A stretch of 9,946 nucleotides of DNA, from positions 1-9,946 of the forward strand of contig JACCYG010000034.1 of assembly GCA_013696595.1 (NCBI GenBank). Direction: 5' to 3'. The DNA comes from Actinomycetota bacterium (GTDB lineage: Bacteria; Actinomycetota; Thermoleophilia; Gaiellales; Gaiellaceae). Under the pieces are notes generated by a model. It did not search any database. It had not been told where the DNA came from and saw only the letters and a list, made by a program, of their open reading frames with translations. Shown piece after piece: positions 1 through 5,805 of this stretch. The stretch's first letter is position 1; each line of letters begins with the position of its first letter. The translations under genes were made by a program, and so were the position numbers.

Positions 1-896
1 GCTGTCAGGTGGTCGACCTCGCGGCCGCGGACGGAAAACCGATGGAGATGCTCCGTACGGCGGTCTCGGCGACCTCGTTCGACGATCCCGACAAGGACTC
101 GAACGAGGAGGACGCGAACCAGCGCAAGGCTCTCCGTCTGATCGCGAAGATCCCGACCCTCGTCACGCGCTACCAGCGCCGGCGCGAGGGCCAGGAGCCG
201 GTCGAGCCGGACTCGGATCTCGACTACGCGACGAACTTTCTCACGATGCTGCGCGGTGAGCAGCCGACCGAGGAGGAGGCGCGGACGTTCGACGTCGCGA
301 TGATCCTCCACGCAGACCACGAGATGAACGCGTCGACGTTCACGGCGCGCGTGATCGCGTCGACGCTTTCGGACATGCATTCGGCGGTCACGGGCGCGAT
401 CGGCGCCCTCAAGGGGCCGCTCCACGGGGGCGCGAACGAACAGGTGATGGAGACGCTCGCCTCGATCGACGATCCCGACCGGATCGAGGAGGAGGTCCGC
501 CGTCGCCTGGAGGAGAAGCAGCGGATCATGGGGTTTGGCCACCGGGTCTACAAGACCATGGACCCGCGCGCGGCGATCCTGAAAGAGCACTCTCACCGGC
601 TTGCCGAGGAGGCGGACGGAAGCGAGCCGAACTGGTACGAGATGTCCGAGCGGTTGGAGCGGGTCGTCCTCGACGAAAAGGGGCTCTACCCGAACGTGGA
701 CTTCTACTCGGCCTCGACGTACCACTACCTCGGGATCCCCACTGACCTCTTCACGACGCTCTTCGTCGCGAGCCGGGTTGTCGGCTGGGCTGCACACGTG
801 ATCGAGCAGCACCGCGACAATCGCCTGATCCGCCCTAACTCGGAGTACGTCGGCCCCAGGCGGCGCGAGTACCCCGCTCTGGCCGAGCGTTCGTGA
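1..896 (+). CDS. gltA: Citrate synthase, C-terminal part (5' end outside window)
   Basis: Condenses oxaloacetate with acetyl-CoA to citrate, the entry step of the citric acid cycle, in the cytoplasm. The reading frame is open to the left edge (first full codon at 3), so the GTG at 9 is not a real start and roughly the first quarter of the protein is missing. The three catalytic residues of the family are visible: His in GPLHGGANE (codon 423-425), His in GFGHRVYKTMDPR (codon 540-542) and Asp in NVDFYSAS (codon 699-701). The block HADHEMNASTF and the tail GIPTDLFTTLFVASRVVGW followed by AAHVIEQ are typical of the short Gram-positive/archaeal type of the enzyme rather than the NADH-regulated E. 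coli type. The stop TGA (894-896) overlaps the GTG of the next gene, suggesting translational coupling. Family call is secure; citrate versus 2-methylcitrate synthase cannot be fully separated from this fragment. Confidence 0.95.
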   Translation, partial: CQVVDLAAADGKPMEMLRTAVSATSFDDPDKDSNEEDANQRKALRLIAKIPTLVTRYQRRREGQEPVEPDSDLDYATNFLTMLRGEQPTEEEARTFDVAMILHADHEMNASTFTARVIASTLSDMHSAVTGAIGALKGPLHGGANEQVMETLASIDDPDRIEEEVRRRLEEKQRIMGFGHRVYKTMDPRAAILKEHSHRLAEEADGSEPNWYEMSERLERVVLDEKGLYPNVDFYSASTYHYLGIPTDLFTTLFVASRVVGWAAHVIEQHRDNRLIRPNSEYVGPRRREYPALAERS

Positions 897-1384
897 CCAA
901 TCTCGCCGAGGCGGCGTCGAGGGCCGCAGGCCTGTCGGACGAGCAGGCTCTCGCCAATCTGCGGCGGGAGGTCGCCGATGATCTGGAAGCGGCCGCGCGA
1001 AGCTCCGACTACCGCGAGCGAGCTGTCGCCTACCGCGCGATCGGCCAGCTCCGCTTTGCTCAGAAGACGGAGCTCCTCCGCCGCGGGCTCGAGGACGAGA
1101 GCCCCGCGTGCCGTGGCTCGGCCCTTCTCGCGCTGGAGCTCCTCTCGCGCGATCACCCCGGCCTCGTGAACGCGGTTCGCCCGCGGCTGCACAACCTCGC
1201 AACCGAAGACCCGAACGGCGCCGTCCGCCGGCTCGCCATTCTGTCGCTGAAGAACGGCTCGCCGGCGAAGGACACGCTGACGCTGCTCTCCCATCTCGCC
1301 GAGGGGGAGGAGGACGGGAAAGAATTGCGGGCAGCGGCCGCGTCGGTCCATCAGGCGCTCAAGCGCAAGGCCGCAGCGCGCTGA
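893..1384 (+). CDS. Small HEAT-like helical repeat protein, function unknown
   Basis: A 163-residue, charged, soluble protein with no signal peptide or membrane segment. It starts with GTG inside the sequence GTGA shared with the citrate synthase stop, so it is probably translated by coupling; no clear Shine-Dalgarno is seen. From about residue 39 it reads as consecutive amphipathic helix pairs of HEAT type: roughly 39-67 (RERAVAYRAIGQL), 69-103 (CRGSALLALELL), 107-137 (AVRRLAILSLKNGS) and a last helix 143-158. Such repeats usually form a curved scaffold for protein binding; no catalytic motif is seen. Its position suggests a job tied to citrate synthase, for example an accessory or regulatory partner, but that is inference only. 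It converges on xerD with a 19-nt gap and no visible terminator between them. Confidence 0.75.
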   Translation: MTNLAEAASRAAGLSDEQALANLRREVADDLEAAARSSDYRERAVAYRAIGQLRFAQKTELLRRGLEDESPACRGSALLALELLSRDHPGLVNAVRPRLHNLATEDPNGAVRRLAILSLKNGSPAKDTLTLLSHLAEGEEDGKELRAAAASVHQALKRKAAAR

Positions 1385-1403
1385 GCCACGCGGACAGGTC
1401 CTC

Positions 1404-2306
1404 CTAGCTGCGGCGGCGGGCGTGTGGATGCGCCCGGAAGAAGGTCTCGCGACGGCGCCGTTCCGAGACGTGCGTGTAAATCTCGGTGGTTCCCAGGTCG
1501 GCGTGGCCGAGCATCTCCTGGACGCTTCGCAGATCGGCGCCCCCCTCGAGGAGATGGGTGGCGAAGGAGTGGCGGAGGAGGTGAGGGTGCACGCGTGTCG
1601 GGTCGAGCCCGGCGTTCACCGCAAGGCGCCGGAGGACGAGAAAGGCCCCCGCGCGCGTGAGACCGCCTCCCTGAGCGTTCAGGAACAGCTCGGGGCGGTG
1701 CCGGCGGTCGAGGTAGGGCCGGCCGCGCGAGAGATAGCGGCGGACCGCCTCGACGGCCTGCTTTCCGAGCGGCACGATCCGCTCCTTGTCGCCCTTGCCG
1801 ACGCACCGTACGGCACGGTTCTCGAGGTCGACGCTCCCGCGTTCGAGTGAGACGGCCTCGCCGACGCGAAGACCCGCGCCGTAGAGGAGCTCGACGAGCG
1901 CGTGATCGCGCAGAGCGCGTGGTGTCGTTCCGGCGGCGGCGTCGATCAGCCGTTCGATCTCTGCCGGTGTGAGCGAGCGCGGCAGGCGATTCCGCCTGCG
2001 CGGGAGCGGGATGTCTGCAGCCGGGTTGTCCGAGCGGATTCCGAGCAGGACGAGATGCCGAAAGAACGTCCGCGTCGCCGAGGCCTTTCGTGCGATGGAG
2101 CTCGGCGCCATGCCGCCGCCGCGGAGGTCCGCGAGCCAGCTCTGAACCTCGTCCCTCGTCGCCGAGGTGGGCGAGCGCCCGAGGAACGCCGCGAACCCGG
2201 CGAGGTCGCGCCGGTATGCGTCGACGGTTCGGGGCGCTTTCTGGGCCGCGAGGAGCGCGAGAAAGCTGTCGACGGCGACGTCAGGCGCGGGGGTGCGCGT
2301 GGTCAT
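1404..2306 (-). CDS. xerD: Tyrosine recombinase, XerD-like
   Basis: Site-specific recombinase of the XerC/XerD family, which resolves chromosome dimers at dif during segregation. With the ATG at 2306 the protein has 300 residues, the usual XerD length. The N-terminal SAM-like core-binding domain spans about 10-95 (APRTVDAYRRDL). The catalytic domain carries all expected residues: Arg147 in YGAGLRVGEAVSL, Lys171 in VGKGDKERIVPL, His242 and Arg245 in HPHLLRHSFATHLL, His268 in MLGHADLGTTE and nucleophile Tyr277 in EIYTHV. The start was chosen because GGAAGG lies just upstream and because the longer in-frame extension is not family-like. It overlaps the end of xerC by 26 nt, so the two are co-transcribed and probably translationally coupled. 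The XerD rather than XerC label rests on overall similarity and is less sure than the family; a phage-type integrase is unlikely given the compact length and absence of phage genes. Confidence 0.9.
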   Translation of the reverse strand: MTTRTPAPDVAVDSFLALLAAQKAPRTVDAYRRDLAGFAAFLGRSPTSATRDEVQSWLADLRGGGMAPSSIARKASATRTFFRHLVLLGIRSDNPAADIPLPRRRNRLPRSLTPAEIERLIDAAAGTTPRALRDHALVELLYGAGLRVGEAVSLERGSVDLENRAVRCVGKGDKERIVPLGKQAVEAVRRYLSRGRPYLDRRHRPELFLNAQGGGLTRAGAFLVLRRLAVNAGLDPTRVHPHLLRHSFATHLLEGGADLRSVQEMLGHADLGTTEIYTHVSERRRRETFFRAHPHARRRS

Positions 2307-3144
2307 AGACCTTCCGGAGACGTTTCGCGTCGACATGGCTGTAGATCTGGGTGGTCGAGAGCGACGAGTGTCCAAGGAGCTCTTGGATGGTTCTTAGATC
2401 GGCACCGCCTTCCAGGAGATGAGTGGCAAATGCGTGGCGGAGCCGGTGTGGATTCGGGAGAAGCCTCCGGAGAGTGGACGTGTCGAGGGGCCGGCCACGA
2501 GCGGAGACGAAGAGCCGGTCCTCGGCTCCGCGCGCGAGCGCCGGCCGTCCGTCCTCGAGGTACCGGCGCAGATGGTAGGCCGCCTCCTCGCCCAGCGGCA
2601 CCGCCCGCTCCTTGCCGCCCTTGCCGCGAACGATCACGAGCTCCTGCTCGAAGTCGACGCCAGCGAGCGTCAGGTCGACGGCTTCTTGAGCTCGTAGACC
2701 CGCCGAGTACACGAGCTCGAATAGCGCTCGGTTCCTGAGGCCCAGCGCGGTATCCCCGGGCAGGTTCTCGAGCAGCGCGTCGATCTCGCGCGGACGAGGT
2801 GCGTTCGGGAGACGCCTCCGCCGCCGGATCGGCACGGCGAGATCCGGGACGCGGCTCGCGCCGAGGGCGGCGCGCAGGAAGGACCGGACTGCGGCGAGCT
2901 TTCGCGCGAGGGTCGTCGGGGAGAGCTTGCGCGGTGTTCGGCCGGGCCGGTCGGCGCCGAGCTCGGCCGCGTACGCGGCGAACGCGCGCGCGTCGAACGC
3001 TTCGAGCCCGATGCGCCGCGCGCGGAGCCACGCGGCGAACTCCTCGAGGTCACCGCGGTAGGCGCGCCGCGTCGAGTCGGCGAGCGCTGGGCTCTCGAGG
3101 TAGCGCGCGATGGCGGCAGACGTGTCCACGTCAGGCTTTTCCAT
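2281..3144 (-). CDS. xerC: Tyrosine recombinase, XerC-like
   Basis: Second Xer-type recombinase and first gene of the minus-strand pair. The ATG at 3144 gives 287 residues and has GGAG about nine bases upstream; a longer frame from 3249 begins with a low-complexity Arg-rich stretch and is rejected. An N-terminal core-binding domain (about 8-95, STRRAYRGDLEEF) is followed by a catalytic domain with Arg151 in SAGLRAQEAVDL, Lys175 in RGKGGKERAVPL, His233 and Arg236 in PHRLRHAFATHLL, His259 in LLGHSSLSTTQ and Tyr268 in QIYSHV. The ending VYDHAHPRA closely matches the XerC family tail. The interval from catalytic Lys to HxxR is 58 residues against 71 in the neighbouring XerD, so a short segment is missing in front of HxxR while all catalytic residues remain. 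It probably works as a heterotetramer with the XerD next door; no convincing dif site is present in the window. Confidence 0.9.
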   Translation of the reverse strand: MEKPDVDTSAAIARYLESPALADSTRRAYRGDLEEFAAWLRARRIGLEAFDARAFAAYAAELGADRPGRTPRKLSPTTLARKLAAVRSFLRAALGASRVPDLAVPIRRRRRLPNAPRPREIDALLENLPGDTALGLRNRALFELVYSAGLRAQEAVDLTLAGVDFEQELVIVRGKGGKERAVPLGEEAAYHLRRYLEDGRPALARGAEDRLFVSARGRPLDTSTLRRLLPNPHRLRHAFATHLLEGGADLRTIQELLGHSSLSTTQIYSHVDAKRLRKVYDHAHPRA

Positions 3145-3187
3145 CCCCCGTGCTCCGTTCCTGCCGTCCCGCCGTGCATGGGACGCA

Positions 3188-3193
3188 TAACGT
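3188..3193 (+). promoter_or_regulatory. Putative -10 element (TAACGT) for a leaderless DUF2071 transcript
   Basis: The hexamer TAACGT fits the actinobacterial TANNNT -10 pattern and ends exactly seven bases before the GTG at 3200, so transcription would begin at or next to the start codon. No Shine-Dalgarno precedes that GTG, which fits leaderless translation. No good -35 is seen. The 55-bp divergent gap must also hold the xerC promoter on the other strand. Confidence 0.4.
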
Positions 3194-3199
3194 GGCCGC

Positions 3200-3814
3200 G
3201 TGCGGCTCGCCCTCCGTGTCCGTGACCTTGTCCTGACCAGCTGGGCCACCGACCGAGAGACGGTCGCGAAGGTGCTCCCGTTCGGGCTCGAGCCGGCTCC
3301 GGTCGGGAGCGAATATCTCGTCTCGCTCGTCGCACTCGCCTACGAGGGCGGGCGGGTCGGCCCCGTTCCCGTACCTCCGTTCTCGCAGCTCAACATCCGG
3401 ACCTACGTGGCATTCGGAGACGAGCCGGCGGTCTTCTTCCTCCGCGCCTACGTGACGCCGATCGGCATGGGCGGGATCCTCTTCGGGGCGCCGTATCGCT
3501 CGGCTCGCATCCGTGTGCGTGGCGATTGCGTCGAGGCGCCCGCCCTCGGAGTCTCGCTCCAGTTCGAGACCGGCGAGCCGGCCGAGCCGGGCGAGCTCGG
3601 CCGCCACGAGCTCGGGCTCTTTGAGGCGGCAGGACTTCGGGGGTTTCGCGTCCAGCGTGGGGCGGCGGAGTGGCAGCGCGCGGTCGCGCTCGGCACTCCT
3701 CGCGCGGACGTGCTGCTCGCGCTCGGCTTCGACGTCGCACGGCCGTCGTCGATCTTCCACGCGCGTCATGCCTCGTTCGAAACAGAGGTCCCCCCGCGAC
3801 GGCTCGACTCGTAG
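3200..3814 (+). CDS. DUF2071 / YqjF-like protein
   Basis: A 204-residue soluble protein resembling the DUF2071 (YqjF, COG3361) family, whose biochemical role is not established. Visible family landmarks are the early block in which a residue pair precedes LPFGLEP (about 26-32), the central LNIRTYV (64-70) followed by PAVFFLRAY (76-84), and an aromatic/Arg-rich stretch around GAPYRSARIRV. No signal peptide, membrane segment or obvious catalytic triad is seen. The start is GTG at 3200; it is divergent from xerC with a 55-bp shared upstream region and lies 48 bp before sdhA on the same strand. It ends in TAG. Its place beside sdhA may be incidental, since sdhA seems to have its own promoter-like sequence. 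Family assignment is by motif recall and moderately sure. Confidence 0.7.
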   Translation: MRLALRVRDLVLTSWATDRETVAKVLPFGLEPAPVGSEYLVSLVALAYEGGRVGPVPVPPFSQLNIRTYVAFGDEPAVFFLRAYVTPIGMGGILFGAPYRSARIRVRGDCVEAPALGVSLQFETGEPAEPGELGRHELGLFEAAGLRGFRVQRGAAEWQRAVALGTPRADVLLALGFDVARPSSIFHARHASFETEVPPRRLDS

Positions 3815-3829
3815 CCACGGATACGAGCC
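3801..3829. repeat. Overlapping inverted repeats between DUF2071 gene and sdhA
   Basis: Two alternative inverted repeats share this stretch: GGCTCG (3801-3806) with CGAGCC (3824-3829), and CTCGTA (3808-3813) with TACGAG (3822-3827). They straddle the TAG stop of the upstream gene. No T-run follows, so this could be a weak terminator, an operator upstream of the sdhA promoter-like sequence, or chance in GC-rich DNA. Confidence 0.3.
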
Positions 3830-3846
3830 TGCGCCGCAGAGGTTCG

Positions 3847-3852
3847 TATAGC
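3847..3852 (+). promoter_or_regulatory. Putative -10 element (TATAGC) of the sdh operon
   Basis: TATAGC is a rare AT-rich island in GC-rich DNA, 10 bases before the GTG start of sdhA; the overlapping TAGCGT (3849-3854) also fits TANNNT. Initiation would fall at about 3859-3863, giving a leaderless or nearly leaderless sdhA message, in keeping with the lack of a Shine-Dalgarno. A -35 box is not evident. Confidence 0.4.
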
Positions 3853-3862
3853 GTTCGCTCCG

Positions 3863-5545
3863 GTGGAGACCGAGCACGACGTCCTGGTTGTGGGCGCCGG
3901 CTGCGCAGGCATGCGCGCGGCCATCGAGGCGCACGACGCGGGCGCCGACGTCGCGCTTCTCTCGAAGATCCATCCCGTCCGATCGCACTCGGGTGCGGCC
4001 GAGGGCGGGATCAACGCCGCCCTCGGGAACGCCTCCGAGGACGATCCCGAGAAGCACGCCTTCGACACGGTCAAGGGATCGGACTACCTCGGGGACCAGG
4101 ACGCGATCCAGATCCTCTGCGACGAGGCCCCGGGCGATGTCTACGAGCTCGAGCACTGGGGCGCCGTCTTTTCCCGCACGGAGGACGGACGGATCGCGCA
4201 GCGGCCGTTCGGCGCGGCGGGGGAGCCGAGGACCGCGTACGCGGCCGACATCACGGGCCACGTGCTCGTCCACGTCCTCTACGAGCAGGTGATGAAGCGG
4301 GAGATACCGGCGTACGAGGAGTGGTTTGCGTGGAAGCTCGTCGAGGACGACGGGCGCTGCCAGGGCGTGATCGCCTGGGACATCGTGAACGGCGGCCTGA
4401 AGACGATCGGCGCGAAGACGGTCATCCTCGCGACCGGCGGGGCGGGCCGGCTCTACACAGGTACGACGAACGCCTACTCGTGCACGGGCGACGGGATGGC
4501 GATGGCGCTCCGCATGGGCGTCCCGCTCAAGGACATGGAGATGATGCAGTTCCACCCGACGACGCTCTCTCCGACGGGCGTCCTCATCACGGAAGGCTGC
4601 CGCGGGGAGGGTGCCTATCTCCTCAACTCCGAGGGCGAGCGCTTCCTCAAGGACTACGCGCCGAACGCGATGGAGCTCGCGAGCCGCGACGTCATCTCGC
4701 GCGCGGAGCAGACCGAGATCGACGAGGGCCGGGGGGTGGACGGCAACGTCCTCCTCGACCTTCGCCACCTCGGCGCGGAGAAGATCCTCGAGCGGCTGCA
4801 CGGGACGCGCGAGCTCTCGATGGTTTTCGCGGGTGTCGACCCGATCCACGACCCGATCCCCGTGCGGCCGGGAGCCCACTACCACATGGGCGGCGTCGAG
4901 ACCGACCTGTGGGGGAAGACGACGCTCGAGGGCCTCTACGCGGCCGGCGAGTGCGCGTGTGTCTCCGTGCACGGCGCGAACCGCCTTGGCGGCAACGCGC
5001 TCATGGAGACGATCACGTTCGGCAAGCGCGCGGGCGCGGCTGCGGCCGAATGGGCGCTCACGCACACGACGGTGGCCGTGCCCGAGAGCGTTGTCTCCGA
5101 GACCGAGCGCGAGCTCGAGGAGCTCCTCGGCCGCGACGACGGCGAGCGCCCACACGCGATCCGCGACGAGATGGCCGAGACGATGCACGTGAACTTCGGC
5201 GTCTTTCGCCGCGAGGACCAGATGCGGGAGCAGGGCGAGATCATCGAGCGCCTGCGCGAGCGCTACGAGCGCGTCGTCGTCGAGGACAAGGGCTCGCTCT
5301 TCAACAACGACGTCACCCAGGCGCTCGAGCTCGGCTTTCTCCTCGAGCTCGCCGCGTGCATGATCGAGGCCGGTCTAGCGCGGAAGGAGAGCCGCGGAGC
5401 CCATGCGCGGCCGCACGATTTCCCCGATCGCGACGACGGGAACTACATGCGTCATACGCTCGTCCACTGGCAGGACGGCACGCCCGTCCTAGACTGGGAG
5501 CCGGTCCGCACGACGAAGTGGCAACCCCAGGAGAGAACGTACTGA
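3863..5545 (+). CDS. sdhA: Succinate dehydrogenase / fumarate reductase flavoprotein subunit
   Basis: Oxidises succinate to fumarate using FAD and passes electrons to SdhB. 560 residues, full length. The FAD dinucleotide fold GAGCAG is at 11-16, and His42 in RSHSGAAEGG is the predicted site of covalent FAD attachment. Active-site residues align with those of the E. coli enzyme: His231 (QFHPTT), Glu244 (TEGCRGEGAY), Arg275 (ASRDV), His339 (GAHYHMGG) and Arg374 (HGANRLGGN). The C-terminus ends in the family block WEPVRTTKWQPQERTY. No Tat signal or N-terminal extension is seen, so the catalytic head should face the cytoplasm; this argues against the periplasmic methylmenaquinol:fumarate reductase (MfrA) type. 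The start is GTG with no ribosome-binding site, behind a TATAGC promoter-like sequence. Its TGA stop overlaps the sdhB ATG (TGATG), so translation is coupled. Direction (succinate oxidation versus fumarate reduction) cannot be read from sequence alone. Confidence 0.95.
   Translation: METEHDVLVVGAGCAGMRAAIEAHDAGADVALLSKIHPVRSHSGAAEGGINAALGNASEDDPEKHAFDTVKGSDYLGDQDAIQILCDEAPGDVYELEHWGAVFSRTEDGRIAQRPFGAAGEPRTAYAADITGHVLVHVLYEQVMKREIPAYEEWFAWKLVEDDGRCQGVIAWDIVNGGLKTIGAKTVILATGGAGRLYTGTTNAYSCTGDGMAMALRMGVPLKDMEMMQFHPTTLSPTGVLITEGCRGEGAYLLNSEGERFLKDYAPNAMELASRDVISRAEQTEIDEGRGVDGNVLLDLRHLGAEKILERLHGTRELSMVFAGVDPIHDPIPVRPGAHYHMGGVETDLWGKTTLEGLYAAGECACVSVHGANRLGGNALMETITFGKRAGAAAAEWALTHTTVAVPESVVSETERELEELLGRDDGERPHAIRDEMAETMHVNFGVFRREDQMREQGEIIERLRERYERVVVEDKGSLFNNDVTQALELGFLLELAACMIEAGLARKESRGAHARPHDFPDRDDGNYMRHTLVHWQDGTPVLDWEPVRTTKWQPQERTY
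5529..5533 (+). promoter_or_regulatory. Ribosome-binding site of sdhB (AGGAG)
   Basis: A clear AGGAG within the last codons of sdhA, 11 bases before the ATG at 5545. It supports that start and shows that sdhB has its own initiation signal as well as the stop-start overlap. Confidence 0.6.
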
Positions 5546-5778
5546 TGGACGTCGCCCTCAAGATCTGGCGTTACAACCCGCAGTCCGGCGAGCGGGAGCT
5601 CAAGCGCTACGAGGTCGATGCGCCCGAGTGGGCCTGCCTCCTCGACGTCCTTGACATCATCAAGGACCGGGTCGACGGGACGCTTGCGTACCGGAAGAGC
5701 TGCCGGATGATGATCTGCGGCTCGTGTGGGATGCGCATGGACGGACGCTCGATCGTCGGCTGCAAGGAGCGGATGTAG
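5545..5778 (+). CDS. sdhB: Succinate dehydrogenase iron-sulfur subunit, N-terminal [2Fe-2S] part ending at an in-frame amber codon
   Basis: First piece of sdhB, which relays electrons from FAD to the quinone side. These 77 residues form the plant-ferredoxin-like domain; the [2Fe-2S] ligands are Cys53, Cys58, Cys61 and Cys73 (CRMMICGSC then GC). The frame stops at TAG (5776-5778) directly after CKERM, yet the same frame resumes with PIVEAGHVPVISAMGNLP, which continues the family alignment without any gap. The two parts together make one gene of 358 sense-equivalent positions (5545-6621). If translation stops here, the product has no [4Fe-4S] domain and cannot complete the electron path. Read this entry together with the one starting at 5806. 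ATG start overlaps the sdhA stop and has AGGAG upstream. Confidence 0.85.
   Translation: MDVALKIWRYNPQSGERELKRYEVDAPEWACLLDVLDIIKDRVDGTLAYRKSCRMMICGSCGMRMDGRSIVGCKERM
5776..5778 (+). other. sdhB: In-frame TAG interrupting sdhB (codon 78)
   Basis: A single amber codon in frame with both halves of sdhB, with no indel. Single-base changes from GAG, CAG or AAG (Glu, Gln, Lys) would all create it, and such residues would be acceptable in this loop between the two SdhB domains. xerD, the DUF2071 gene, sdhE, the GNAT gene and asd all end in TAG, so TAG is a working stop here. I see no sign of a recoding hairpin, but none was computed. Confidence 0.9.
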
Positions 5779-5805
5779 CCGATCGTCGAGGCGGGCCACG
5801 TTCCG

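Noticed and set aside
1404..3144. The recombinase pair as part of an integrated element or phage
   Set aside because: Both proteins have Xer length and motifs, there are no other mobile genes, no tRNA and no flanking direct repeats, and base composition matches the surroundings.
3179..3193. A sequence resembling the XerC arm of dif (GGGACGCATAACGT) next to xerC
   Set aside because: It matches 9 of 11 bases of the E. coli XerC arm but no XerD arm follows; the AT-rich core is better explained as a promoter element.
2281..3249. Longer xerC frame starting at 3249
   Set aside because: The extra 35 residues are Arg-rich, overlap the DUF2071 start and its promoter-like region, and lack family similarity; ATG 3144 has a ribosome-binding site.
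3131..5188. A 685-codon open frame on the minus strand across the DUF2071 gene and sdhA
   Set aside because: It is antisense to clear sdhA and DUF2071 genes, is dominated by Arg, Val, Leu, Ala, Glu and His, and matches no family; long antisense frames are usual in high-GC DNA.
3670..5778. A 702-codon + strand frame running through sdhA out-of-frame and into the start of sdhB
   Set aside because: Only its last 77 codons (from 5545) are real sdhB; the rest is an Arg/Gly/Pro-rich shadow of sdhA.
5776..5778. Amber codon as pyrrolysine or a general TAG reassignment
   Set aside because: Five neighbouring genes end in TAG at positions that fit their families' C-termini, and SdhB has no known pyrrolysine; a local explanation is more likely.
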